Shown here: positions 24,513 through 31,940 of the stretch, one piece after another
Numbering within the stretch: position 1 is the stretch's first letter
Layout of the letters: each line of letters begins with the position of its first letter
Virus record (IMG/VR): IMGVR_UViG_3300046010_009690
Span: 1-54,719 of that record
DNA from: a virus
DNA length: 54,719 nt
Direction: 5' to 3' (one strand)
Position numbers and translations under genes: made by a program
The notes under the pieces: generated by a model
What the model saw: only the letters and a program-made list of their open reading frames with translations
Database searches by the model: none
What the model was told of the DNA's origin: nothing

Positions 24513-24927
24513 GATCCGAGAACTTCAGCATTTGATCGGCAGCTGGGCCGATGAAGTGTTTCCTGATCGCACCATGCAATCCGCTGCTTTGAAGCTCTAC
24601 GAGGAAATCGGCGAAATGCTGCGCAATCCGTCGAGCGAGGACGAACACGCGGATATTTACATCATGATGTTCGATCTATCGCGCATGTACGGGATTGACG
24701 TCGCGGCGGCGGTTCGTCGGAAGATGGCTCGCAACCGTCTCCGTTCGTGGCGAAAGACCGAGACCGGGACGCTTCAGCACACGGGCGAGTCCGAGGATGA
24801 GTGGAGCATGTACGAGTGTGGCCGTCGGGACGCGATCGACGGCCGATTCCCGTTCTTCGCTGACGAGATGTACATGAAAGGCTATCATGATGCCGGAGCT
24901 GAGAATGAAGGATCAAATCCCGATTGA
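24505..24927 (+). CDS. mazZ: MazZ-like MazG-type (d)NTP pyrophosphohydrolase
   Basis: This 140-aa protein starts with GTG after GAGGAGG and overlaps purZ. The all-alpha NTP pyrophosphatase signature is present: ExxE (E34, E37) and ExxD (E47, D50), followed by a basic helix VRRKMARNRLRSW. In Z-genome phages MazZ converts dGTP to dGMP, supplying PurZ, and may act on dATP. Residues about 103-131 (YECGRRDAIDGR, then YMKGYHDAG) look like a ribosome-modulation-factor-like segment fused at the C-terminus. The substrate is inferred from context. Confidence 0.8.
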   Translation: MSEIRELQHLIGSWADEVFPDRTMQSAALKLYEEIGEMLRNPSSEDEHADIYIMMFDLSRMYGIDVAAAVRRKMARNRLRSWRKTETGTLQHTGESEDEWSMYECGRRDAIDGRFPFFADEMYMKGYHDAGAENEGSNPD

Positions 24928-25225
24928 GCGCACCGGTGTTAAGGACGACCGGGAGAAGCCGATGATGGGCATAGTCTTCCGTGACTTTGCGCGGGCTCTC
25001 GAGGCGGTTGGTGACGTAGGTACCTATGGTGTCAGGAAGTACGCCGCGCACGGCTGGGAGACCGTCCCGGAAGCCGACAGGCGGTATATGGATGCGATGA
25101 TTCGACACATGCTGAGTCACCTACAGGGGGAGGACAAGGATCCAGAGTCCGACCTCAATCACCTTGCACACATGGCATGGAATGCATTGTGTGTGCTCGA
25201 ACTTCAGCTGAGGGCAAAGAAATGA
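24887..25225 (+). CDS. dATP/dGTP diphosphohydrolase N-terminal-like protein (DUF5664-like)
   Basis: This 112-aa protein contains GVRKYAAHGWETVPEADRRY, MDAMIRHMLSHLQGEDKDPE and LNHLAHMAWNALCVLELQ. This is the pattern of the phage family formerly DUF5664, found beside or fused to DUF550 nucleotide pyrophosphohydrolases. It overlaps mazZ by 41 bases in another frame, so the two are tightly coupled. It may act with MazZ on purine dNTPs. Catalysis by this protein alone is not shown by the sequence. Confidence 0.7.
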   Translation: MMPELRMKDQIPIERTGVKDDREKPMMGIVFRDFARALEAVGDVGTYGVRKYAAHGWETVPEADRRYMDAMIRHMLSHLQGEDKDPESDLNHLAHMAWNALCVLELQLRAKK

Positions 25226-25374
25226 GCAAAGCAGGACTTTACGCTAACATCAACGCGAAACGTCGCCGGATCGAAGAGGGCTCGGGCGAGAAGATGCGTC
25301 AGCCGGGTACCAAGGGTGCACCAACTGCGAAGGCGTTCCGCGAGTCCGTAAAAACGGTCAAGAAGCGCAAATGA
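25222..25374 (+). CDS. Small basic phage protein
   Basis: This 50-aa protein has the composition LYANINAKRRRIEEGSGEKM, then RQPGTKGAPTAKAF and a Lys-rich end. The same short basic protein is widespread in tailed phages with unknown function. It overlaps both neighbours by ATGA junctions. The basic tail suggests nucleic-acid or virion binding. Confidence 0.7.
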   Translation: MSKAGLYANINAKRRRIEEGSGEKMRQPGTKGAPTAKAFRESVKTVKKRK

Positions 25375-25922
25375 CCTTCTTAGTCGACACTCCGTATACG
25401 ACCGCCTATGTGCGGGACGAATTCTTGTTCGACGAGCAGGAAGGTCATGGTAACTTCACCCTGTGCACGGTGTTCGGATTCCGAGCTGAACCGGGTCGGG
25501 TGCCGATGTTCCAAGTGATGCTCGAGAACGGAGCGCAGTGGGCGCGTGTCCCTGTGCACATGATCTGCAGCCGACCGTGTGATCCGTTGCCGCTCGAACT
25601 TTCGTGTTGGTGGGACAGCTTCTCGCGCCATTGTACTGTGCACGAGTTCAGCTTTCTGCGTAATCACGCGGTGAAAGGTCTCGGTCGCGACGGCACTCTT
25701 CGCAAGGGTAACTATCTGTTCACGATCGACTGGTCGCATGGCGGCTGGAGCGAGATCCCCGATCAGCACAAGAACCACCACATTATCGCTCTTCAAACGG
25801 GGCAGTGGGTCGCGTACCCCAATAATAAACTCTTGTGGGAGGATCCGAGCTGGACGGACGGTGGCAAACCGCTGCCGAAGTGGAAATCACCATCACGCTT
25901 TTATACTGCGGAGTTCAAATGA
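25371..25922 (+). CDS. Conserved phage hypothetical protein
   Basis: This 183-aa Trp/His-rich protein has segments such as WWDSFSRHCTVHEFSFLRN, FTIDWSHGGWSEIPDQHKNH and HHIIALQTGQWVAYPNNKLL. I recall similar proteins in other tailed phages without a function. It is ATGA-coupled to the small basic gene before it and TGATG-like coupled to the glycosyltransferase-like gene after it. Confidence 0.6.
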   Translation: MTFLVDTPYTTAYVRDEFLFDEQEGHGNFTLCTVFGFRAEPGRVPMFQVMLENGAQWARVPVHMICSRPCDPLPLELSCWWDSFSRHCTVHEFSFLRNHAVKGLGRDGTLRKGNYLFTIDWSHGGWSEIPDQHKNHHIIALQTGQWVAYPNNKLLWEDPSWTDGGKPLPKWKSPSRFYTAEFK

Positions 25923-26881
25923 GCGAGAAAGAATACCTAAAGCGCGACGTCATTAAACAAGCCGAACAGACTTGGTGTAAAATATCGACCGAAGGGAAGC
26001 TCGAGTACCTCGATTGGTCGTTTGTCGAGCAGCAAGCTGCAGCATTCGATGTTGCGGGCGAAGGTGGCGTTCGCGATCAGTCAATGACGATGTGCAAATT
26101 AATTGTTCTCGTGAGACAGCAAACGATCGAGAAAGTCGCACATCTTGTCACCAGATTCGGTGATTTCAATAATGATGCCGCAGCGGTGATCATTTACGAC
26201 CCCACTCGGGTCTCGAAGCCCGATCCCGCCACGTTCGTATTTTTTCATGTTGGTGATGATGTCAGCCAACCCGCGAGGCTTGTGGATTCGATCAAGAAGA
26301 GCAACCCCGGTGCGCGGATTATTATGTGCACCGACATTGACACACCCGAGATTGAGGGTGTTGAGCGGCACGACTTCAAGGTCGATCGGGAGCGGTTGAT
26401 GGTCGAGCGCTGGCGAACGTGGAGCGAGCTCGAGATCAATGGTCCCGCGGTGTATCTCGATACTGACATGGTAGTGCGTGGTGCTGTTGACCCGACTGCG
26501 ATTCTTGGTAGCAAGAAGTATGCATTCTGTAATAGAACGTTTGATCGTATGGTGCCGTTCAACGGACAACAGCGTGGGCTTGACTTTAGTGAGCACCACG
26601 ACCGACCGCTCGGTGTTGTTTATCCGATTCTCGCCTGTTTCACCGTGACGCGCAGTACCAAAGAGTGGCAAACGTTGTACAACTTCGTTAAAGAACAACC
26701 CGACAAATACCAGAGTTGGTACGGCGACCAAGAAGTACTGCGCAACATACTGAGCGATTTGAAGGTATCTGATTATAACCTCGTTGAAGAGTCGCAATAT
26801 GCCTGTCTGCCAGAACATGCCGATAAGCATTCGCCCTTGATCGTACATTACAAGGGAAATCGCAAAAATGCAACCACTTAA
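25919..26881 (+). CDS. GT-A glycosyltransferase-like protein (GT8-like)
   Basis: This 320-aa protein has an Rossmann-like core (VFFHVGDDVSQPARLVDSIK and ARIIMCTDIDTPEI) and the GT-A metal-binding DXD in AVYLDTDMVVRG (D181, D183). YGDQEVLRNIL and PLIVHYKGNRK follow, as in GT8-type enzymes. It would transfer a sugar from a nucleotide donor. ATG at 25919 overlaps the upstream stop; a longer in-frame start would intrude far into that gene. The acceptor is unknown. Its end overlaps the next gene by 14 bases. Confidence 0.7.
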   Translation: MSEKEYLKRDVIKQAEQTWCKISTEGKLEYLDWSFVEQQAAAFDVAGEGGVRDQSMTMCKLIVLVRQQTIEKVAHLVTRFGDFNNDAAAVIIYDPTRVSKPDPATFVFFHVGDDVSQPARLVDSIKKSNPGARIIMCTDIDTPEIEGVERHDFKVDRERLMVERWRTWSELEINGPAVYLDTDMVVRGAVDPTAILGSKKYAFCNRTFDRMVPFNGQQRGLDFSEHHDRPLGVVYPILACFTVTRSTKEWQTLYNFVKEQPDKYQSWYGDQEVLRNILSDLKVSDYNLVEESQYACLPEHADKHSPLIVHYKGNRKNATT

Positions 26882-27560
26882 CATTTACGTTGGTTACGAT
26901 TCTCGAGAGGACATTGCGTCTCGAGTTGCGTATGCGTCGATGTTTTACAATACCAAACACCCGATCAATATTTTCCCGCTTGATCTTAAGTGGCTGCGTG
27001 AGCACAATCTTTACTGGCGCGAAGTTGATCCGATGGCGTCGACCGAGTTCGCATTTTCGCGGTTCCTCGTCCCGCATTTGAACGATTACCGTGGTTGGGC
27101 GCTCTTTTGCGATTGCGATTTTATGTTCAGGCGCGACATATCGAAAGTCCTGGACTACAGAGACGACAACAAGGCGCTATATGTGGTTAAGCATGATTAC
27201 AAGCCGACTGAATCATTGAAAATGGACGGCAAGACGCAAACCCAGTACCCGCGCAAGAACTGGTCGTCATTCATGTGGATTAACTGTGGTCACGAGCAGG
27301 TAAAGCGCTTAACACTCGACGTCGTTAATCGATCATCGGGTCTATATCTACATCAATTCAAGTGGCTCACCGATGATGTGATCGGCGAATTGCCGCTTGA
27401 GTACAATTATCTCGAAGGGTGGAACACCCGTGAGCAGTGTGCGGATCCAACAGCCGTACACTTCACCCGTGGTGGTCCTTGGTTTAACGAATTCAAAGAC
27501 GTGGAGTACGCGAGCGAATGGAACAAGTACGCATCAACCGCACCGCACTCAGCCGGTTAA
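26868..27560 (+). CDS. GT-A glycosyltransferase-like protein
   Basis: This 230-aa protein opens IYVGYDSREDIASRVAYASM, a pattern of small GT8-related transferases, and carries the DXD in ALFCDCDFMFRRD (D82, D84). YNYLEGWNTREQCADPTAVH and FTRGGPWF near the end resemble the C-terminal acceptor/donor loops of the family. It is the second GT-A gene in tandem with the previous one but clearly not a recent duplicate. Role inferred; acceptor unknown. Confidence 0.7.
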   Translation: MQPLNIYVGYDSREDIASRVAYASMFYNTKHPINIFPLDLKWLREHNLYWREVDPMASTEFAFSRFLVPHLNDYRGWALFCDCDFMFRRDISKVLDYRDDNKALYVVKHDYKPTESLKMDGKTQTQYPRKNWSSFMWINCGHEQVKRLTLDVVNRSSGLYLHQFKWLTDDVIGELPLEYNYLEGWNTREQCADPTAVHFTRGGPWFNEFKDVEYASEWNKYASTAPHSAG

Positions 27561-28210
27561 TTTGGGCTGACGTTTTGGCTTCTACCGCCTCGGTCGATCG
27601 CGAGGTGATATCCGAGCCGTTTGAATATCTCGAGATTAACCGTAAACGAGCGAATTACAACACAGGCTCGATCAACTTCACCAATGCTTGGTGCTTGTAT
27701 TCGCTTACGCGTTACTTTAGGCCAAAAGTCGTGGCCGAGGTTGGTACGTTCATCGGTAAATCTACGATGGCGATGGCTGAGGCTATGCAAGCTTCGTTCA
27801 TTGAGGGCGCTGTGATCCACACTTGTGATGTATCAAATGACATCTCGCTTGATGACCGGATTGATATTGACCTCGTGCAGTATCCGAGGAAGACGTCGAC
27901 TGAGATGTTTTTATCGATGAAGGAAGCCGGTATCAAAGCCGACCTCATGTTCGTCGACGGGCGACTGGCGGTCGACGATATTGACCTTCTCGGCGATGTG
28001 ACGCACCAAGCCACGGTTTTCGTGTTTGATGACTTTGAAGGAATCGAGAAGGGTGTGGTGAACGTCATGAATCTATCGACCCTACTCAGTAACGGTTACA
28101 CTCTTGTTTACCCGCCTGATACCGCACTTTTGCTTGACGCTTATCTCATGCAACCCGGCAATTTGGCGATGATTCTCCCATACTCGACTGTCAGATTCGT
28201 TAACCAATGA
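27518..28210 (+). CDS. Class I SAM-dependent methyltransferase-like protein
   Basis: This 230-aa protein has motif I VVAEVGTFIGKSTMAMAEAM (E-x-G-x-F-x-G-x-S, as in O-methyltransferases and macrocin-type enzymes). Later come DLMFVDGRLAVDDIDLLGDV and TVFVFDDFEGIEKGV. These fit the Methyltransf_24-type fold. It overlaps the upstream gene by 43 bases and the downstream gene by 4. Position between glycosyltransferases suggests sugar or glycan methylation, which is inference. Confidence 0.65.
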   Translation: MEQVRINRTALSRLIWADVLASTASVDREVISEPFEYLEINRKRANYNTGSINFTNAWCLYSLTRYFRPKVVAEVGTFIGKSTMAMAEAMQASFIEGAVIHTCDVSNDISLDDRIDIDLVQYPRKTSTEMFLSMKEAGIKADLMFVDGRLAVDDIDLLGDVTHQATVFVFDDFEGIEKGVVNVMNLSTLLSNGYTLVYPPDTALLLDAYLMQPGNLAMILPYSTVRFVNQ

Positions 28211-29535
28211 ACCCGCTGCATAAAGAAGTCGACGCTCGGTTCTCGGCCGGTGATTTCGTCGGTGCGTTGCGGGTCACCGAATTCGGACTTGCCAAAAACC
28301 CATTCGATCTTAACTTATACCGTGCAACCGCGAAGCTCCACCAAGTAATGCGCAATCCGTATGCCGCAGAGCGTTGGTACACGGCACTCATCGATCACAG
28401 TCCACCAAGATATGCGGATTTTTACGACCGGTCGTCTGCTCGCAACGAACAATGCAACTATCCGGGCGTCATCGAAGATCTTAACCGAGCGGAACTCATA
28501 CGGAACGATGATGTGCAATTATATCTCCGCCGTGGTGGTGCATATTGGGAGATGAATGATTGGGCAAAAGCCGATGCCGACTTCAAGCGGGTGTTGCAGC
28601 TTGACCCCAACCACCCGGAAGGCGTGTGGGTCCGAGGGCTTCTCGACCTACAGCAAAGTAAATTCGGAACGGGTTGGCCTCGGTACGAGGCTCGGTGGCG
28701 ATCGCAGCGGTTCAAGTCTAACCGACTCGTGACGCAGAAGCCGCAGTGGTCACCGAATAGCAAACTTCGGCGGGTACTCGTGTGGGGCGAGCAAGGGATT
28801 GGCGACCAGATCCTCTACGCCAGCATGCTGCCAGTGCTTCGTTCGATGGTCGACAAGGTGACGATGCTCATCGACCCGCGGTTGATTGATCTTTTTCGCC
28901 GCTCGATGCCGGATGTCGACTTTTTACCGAACACGAGCGAAGTGTCGGTAGACGAGCACGATTCGCATTTGCCGATCGCCAGTATCGGTGCTCAATTCGT
29001 ACATTCGATTGACGACATTGAGAAGAACGTTGCGAGAAGTTATCTACGTGTGGATCCGAACAAAATCCCCACCGGGATACCTCGGGATAAGCCGATCATC
29101 GGTATTAGCTGGACCAGCAACGCAGTTAAGATCGGTCCACATAAAAGCATTCCGATCGACCAGATCGAACCGTTGTTATCTGACAAGTTCACATTCGTTA
29201 ATTTACAGTATGTTAAAAACTCTACCGACAAGCGACACCCCATGATTCTGCCGTCGCCGGTTGATTGCTTGATGGACTTGGATGGTCTCGCTTCGCTGGT
29301 GTCGATTTGTGATTGTGTGGTGTCGGTGAGCAGCTCAACCGTGCATATGGCTGCGGCCGTTGGTCGACCGGTACTTCTCATGGATGCCAATAAGCTCTGG
29401 TATTGGGGTAACCGCGACGAGAATAATGTTAGTTATTGGTATCCGAGTGTTAAAATCTTCCCTCGCGATCACGTCATGGCTCCTTGGGGGCCAGTTGTAC
29501 GAGCGGTACGCGACGAGCTTAATAGGAGATTTTAA
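28207..29535 (+). CDS. TPR-containing glycosyltransferase-like protein (GT9-like C-terminal domain)
   Basis: This 442-aa protein has about four TPR-like helix pairs in residues 1-150 (for example LRRGGAYWEMNDWAKADADF). A GT-B-like domain follows, with VLVWGEQGIGDQILYASMLP, PIIGISWTSNAVKIG and CVVSVSSSTVHMAAAVGRPV. These match bacterial TPR proteins with heptosyltransferase-like domains. It closes the glycosyltransferase cassette. TPRs usually dock protein or peptide substrates, so a protein acceptor is possible. Confidence 0.75.
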   Translation: MNPLHKEVDARFSAGDFVGALRVTEFGLAKNPFDLNLYRATAKLHQVMRNPYAAERWYTALIDHSPPRYADFYDRSSARNEQCNYPGVIEDLNRAELIRNDDVQLYLRRGGAYWEMNDWAKADADFKRVLQLDPNHPEGVWVRGLLDLQQSKFGTGWPRYEARWRSQRFKSNRLVTQKPQWSPNSKLRRVLVWGEQGIGDQILYASMLPVLRSMVDKVTMLIDPRLIDLFRRSMPDVDFLPNTSEVSVDEHDSHLPIASIGAQFVHSIDDIEKNVARSYLRVDPNKIPTGIPRDKPIIGISWTSNAVKIGPHKSIPIDQIEPLLSDKFTFVNLQYVKNSTDKRHPMILPSPVDCLMDLDGLASLVSICDCVVSVSSSTVHMAAAVGRPVLLMDANKLWYWGNRDENNVSYWYPSVKIFPRDHVMAPWGPVVRAVRDELNRRF

Positions 29536-29744
29536 TGTCGGTGGATAACGAGTCGCCGCCCGGAGCGTGGCGGGATGAAATGGCGCGTATGCCTTGGCGT
29601 TACTCGCAGCAAGCCAAAGTCGATGAAGCGCTTGCTGAAATACGCCGAGCGGGTCTTGCGCTTGAAGCTAACGTTCTGGCGCAAGAGATTAATGTACTTA
29701 AGGCCGAAGTAGAGTCACTGCGTAACAAAGGTAACAATAGATGA
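29535..29744 (+). CDS. Small coiled-coil protein
   Basis: This 69-aa protein has a Trp-containing N-terminus (SPPGAWRDEMARMPWRYSQQ) and a long predicted helix rich in Ala, Glu and Leu with heptad character. It overlaps both neighbours (TAATG before, ATGA into datZ). No family is recognised; it may partner the next gene product. Confidence 0.6.
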   Translation: MSVDNESPPGAWRDEMARMPWRYSQQAKVDEALAEIRRAGLALEANVLAQEINVLKAEVESLRNKGNNR

Positions 29745-30268
29745 TAGAGAATTTATCGAATAACGACATCCTGCTCGCACAGCACGTTAAGCGCTGGCAC
29801 ATGATCAGGATGCAAAGTCAGCAGAGCGTCGCTGAACACTCATATAATGTTGCTATGCTCACGATCCGGATGCTGCGTCACCTCGACAAGGAAGGTGTGT
29901 ATGGTATCACTCCCGAGGAGCAGCTTGCGGTGATGGAGTGGGCGCTGTGCCACGACATCCACGAGATCGAACACGGCGACGTCCCTTCGCCCTCGGCGGT
30001 CAACCGAGACGATGTGGAGGACATTTTCTGGAACAAGCGTGGCCGCGAAGTCGGTCCTTCCTTTGAAGCTTGCAATTTCGTGTGCTTGATGGACAAGGTG
30101 GAGGCGTATCTGTATTTCATTCACCATGGCTGCGACGGGATGCGCGACGGCAAAGCGATCAGTCAGTACTTGTATGACCGAGTGACGTACTCGCTCGATC
30201 AGTTCAGCCAGCCAATCCGCAATTACGTTAACGATTTGATCCGCACCGCGGCGAGGTTATATCTTTGA
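29741..30268 (+). CDS. datZ: DatZ-like HD-domain dATP triphosphohydrolase
   Basis: DatZ removes dATP so that the polymerase incorporates dZTP. This 175-aa protein has the YfbR-type HD signature: RWH (18-20), QSVAEHSYNVAML (H33), ALCHDIHEIEHGDVPSP (H71, D72) and LMDKVEAYLYF (D118), giving the full H-HD-D metal site. Length and motifs agree with DatZ of Z-genome phages. It is encoded 5 kb after purZ in the same transcription unit, separated by the glycosyltransferase cassette. A general 5'-nucleotidase of the YfbR family is the alternative; the purZ context favours DatZ. Confidence 0.85.
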   Translation: MIENLSNNDILLAQHVKRWHMIRMQSQQSVAEHSYNVAMLTIRMLRHLDKEGVYGITPEEQLAVMEWALCHDIHEIEHGDVPSPSAVNRDDVEDIFWNKRGREVGPSFEACNFVCLMDKVEAYLYFIHHGCDGMRDGKAISQYLYDRVTYSLDQFSQPIRNYVNDLIRTAARLYL

Positions 30269-30666
30269 TTGTACGTACGCACGATAGTGAACTCGCTTTC
30301 CAGCGCAAAGTTATCCGGGCGTGTGCGGCGGTCGGGGTGCCGGTGCAGAAGTTCAACGACAACTTCTCTCACGGCATCCCGGACCTGTTCATAGGTGAGT
30401 ACGGATGGGTAGAGCTGAAAGTCCCCGGAGGCTCTCTCCGGGGGCCGCAGGTACTATGGGCTAAGAAATTCTCGGGTCGCCCGCTGCCGGTGATCCTGCT
30501 GTTCTCGGATGGGCGGGTGTTCGACCTCGCCCGGTGCACTCCGGGCAAGACCACTAAGCTTTGGTTCGAGAGGAACGCCGGGGCCGCACTCGACCCCGGC
30601 TCCTCGCCTATCTGCGGCTATTCAATGGGATCCGCGGTCGAATCCACCCCTTCGGCGTCATCGTAA
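30265..30666 (+). CDS. VRR-NUC-type nuclease
   Basis: This 133-aa protein starts with TTG overlapping the datZ stop, preceded by GCGAGG. The PD-(D/E)XK-like core is visible as SHGIPDLFIGEYGWVELKVP (D, then E-x-K), followed by a Gln helix GPQVLWAKKF, the VRR-NUC pattern. Such stand-alone nucleases may resolve branched DNA. The last 59 bases overlap the convergent minus-strand gene, and two GC-rich hairpins lie inside the coding sequence (30423-30443 and 30570-30605). Confidence 0.75.
   Translation: MIVRTHDSELAFQRKVIRACAAVGVPVQKFNDNFSHGIPDLFIGEYGWVELKVPGGSLRGPQVLWAKKFSGRPLPVILLFSDGRVFDLARCTPGKTTKLWFERNAGAALDPGSSPICGYSMGSAVESTPSASS
30570..30605. terminator. Possible bidirectional terminator hairpin
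   Basis: GAGGA plus CCGGGG pairs with CCCCGG plus TCCTC around a 10-base loop, inside the 3' end of the VRR-NUC gene. It lies where the rightward unit and the leftward operon converge. There is no T tract, so termination is uncertain. Confidence 0.4.
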
Positions 30667-30778
30667 ATCCGACCGCGAGTAGCGCTTCGTCGGTCCGGCA
30701 CGCGCCATCGACACGTTTGTGAGCCCTGATCGAGTCCGGGTTAGCGAATTGCTTTTTGCACTCTTTGCATATTCTCAC
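30608..30778 (-). CDS. Small zinc-finger protein
   Basis: This 56-aa protein begins RICKECKKQFANPDSIRAHK and continues to GACRTDEALLAVGF, a C2H2-like finger (C, C, H, C). GTG at 30778 overlaps the stop of the preceding leftward gene and sits after GGAGGG, so it is preferred over GTG at 30793. It is the last gene of the leftward operon and overlaps the convergent nuclease gene. Confidence 0.6.
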   Translation of the reverse strand: MRICKECKKQFANPDSIRAHKRVDGACRTDEALLAVGFTMTPKGWIRPRIPLNSRR

Positions 30779-30891
30779 CAGTAGTCCCTCCACCCTCGCT
30801 TTGCCGCCCAGTCAGGCGGTGGCACGTGCGCCCACTCATTCAGTCTGCGCCATTTCCAGTCCCGGTACATCCTCTTGATCCAGTCGATCAC
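30775..30891 (-). CDS. Tiny Trp-rich protein, coupled by GTGA overlaps
   Basis: This 38-aa frame reads VIDWIKRMYRDWKWRRLNEW, then PPPDWAAKRGWRDYW. Its GTG overlaps the stop of the upstream gene, and its TGA overlaps the GTG of the downstream gene, so both junctions are GTGA. This perfect packing, repeated across the operon, supports a real gene despite its size. Basic and Trp-rich composition suggests a binding peptide. Confidence 0.55.
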   Translation of the reverse strand: MIDWIKRMYRDWKWRRLNEWAHVPPPDWAAKRGWRDYW

Positions 30892-31487
30892 GGTTCGATC
30901 TCCTTTGCAATCCGGGCGAGGTACCGGGCAATCTCTTTATGTCGACGGATGATTCGTTCGATCTTCGCGAGCGCTTCCAGAGCTTCGTCCAGCTCTTGCT
31001 CATCGGTATCCCTACTTATGGTGGGGGTGGCGATGGGCTTGGCCTCCGGAGCCTTCTCCGTAACCGGCGTGGCGGTAAACACGATCTTTCGGTAGATCAT
31101 CCCGATCGGAGTGTTGGTCACCCCTTCGGTGGTCTCCACAACCCGGAGGTTCTTGAGAATGGTAACTTCCGATATCCCAGGGAGTACCGACCGCAGGTAG
31201 GCCTTGAGGTCATCCTTCGTGACCTCCTGCCCCTCGTGCCGGTGTAGATAAGCGAGAATCTCCTTCTTCGCCGCGCCGTATTTGATCCGCTTGCTGTCCA
31301 CCATATATCCAGCCCTCTTCATTCTCGCTAAGAAGTTATTGAATGCCCGGTGATCGCTCGGTGTCCCACTGTGGGTGATGATGTCGCGACCGTTGGGCGA
31401 ATAGAATTGGTGATGACCGCGGGTAGTGCGGTCATGTTGCCAGCCCTGTGCCAACGCTTCTCGTATCACGTGATCCATGTCGCTCAT
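30888..31487 (-). CDS. HicA-like N-terminal domain protein
   Basis: This 199-aa protein starts at ATG after GAGGAGC. Residues about 1-60 (GWQHDRTTRGHHQFYSPNGR, then SDHRAFNNFLARMKRAGY) resemble the dsRBD-like HicA fold with its central His. Residues about 70-115 (KEILAYLHRHEGQEVTKDDL) look winged-helix-like, and the C-terminus is a coiled coil. No HicB partner is adjacent. An RNA- or DNA-binding regulator is inferred; toxin activity is not shown. Confidence 0.55.
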   Translation of the reverse strand: MSDMDHVIREALAQGWQHDRTTRGHHQFYSPNGRDIITHSGTPSDHRAFNNFLARMKRAGYMVDSKRIKYGAAKKEILAYLHRHEGQEVTKDDLKAYLRSVLPGISEVTILKNLRVVETTEGVTNTPIGMIYRKIVFTATPVTEKAPEAKPIATPTISRDTDEQELDEALEALAKIERIIRRHKEIARYLARIAKEIEP

Positions 31488-31665
31488 TATAATGCTCCTC
31501 AGCTATGATGATATCGTATCTCTTGATCCCGCGGTGCAAGGCCGTTCTGACCGTGGACGAGGGTACGCCCCACTCGGCCGCGATGTCCTTGTACTGGCGG
31601 GTCTTGTTCAGCTGTTGATCAAGTAGGTACCTGTACTGCTCGAGTGTTAATTGTACTGGTTTCAT
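31432..31665 (-). CDS. Small HTH protein
   Basis: This 77-aa protein contains QYRYLLDQQLNKTRQYKDIA, then AEWGVPSSTVRTALHRGI, a helix-turn-helix similar to sigma-region-4 or small phage regulators. It overlaps the downstream HicA-like gene by 56 bases and is ATGA-coupled to the upstream gene. A transcription regulator of early genes is inferred. Confidence 0.6.
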   Translation of the reverse strand: MKPVQLTLEQYRYLLDQQLNKTRQYKDIAAEWGVPSSTVRTALHRGIKRYDIIIAEEHYNERHGSRDTRSVGTGLAT

Positions 31666-31940
31666 GTCTCACCCCTCGCCCGAATCGCGGCGGCGCAGAA
31701 CTTTGCTACCGCGTGTGGCATTGGCTGACTATCTTCGTGGCTATTGCTGTAAATGTTATCTGCCATTTTCTCACACGCCTTCGCACACGCCTCCCGCTCG
31801 GCGGCGGCAACAAGGGCGGCGAAGCGTTCAAGTTCCTCTAGGTAAAACAAAGCCACTTCTTCACCAAAATCATAATTAATAAAACTTGTAACTCTGCCAT
31901 TCGCTTCTAGCGTCATGCGGGTAATGTCGTCGCGGTTCAT
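31662..31940 (-). CDS. Conserved phage hypothetical protein
   Basis: This 92-aa protein has the opening NRDDITRMTLEANGRV, a Glu-rich helix (YLEELERFAALVAAAEREAC) and KACEKMADNIYS. This Cys/Ala-rich helical pattern is common in phage accessory regions with no known function. It overlaps both neighbours. Confidence 0.6.
   Translation of the reverse strand: MNRDDITRMTLEANGRVTSFINYDFGEEVALFYLEELERFAALVAAAEREACAKACEKMADNIYSNSHEDSQPMPHAVAKFCAAAIRARGET

Noticed and set aside
25919-29535. DNA base glucosylation system as in T4
   Set aside because: No hydroxymethylase or T4-type glucosyltransferase motif is present. The GT proteins look like GT8/GT9-type enzymes, so the DNA target is left only as an open possibility.
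30888-31487. Toxin-antitoxin (HicAB) module
   Set aside because: Only a HicA-like domain is seen and no HicB-like antitoxin is adjacent.
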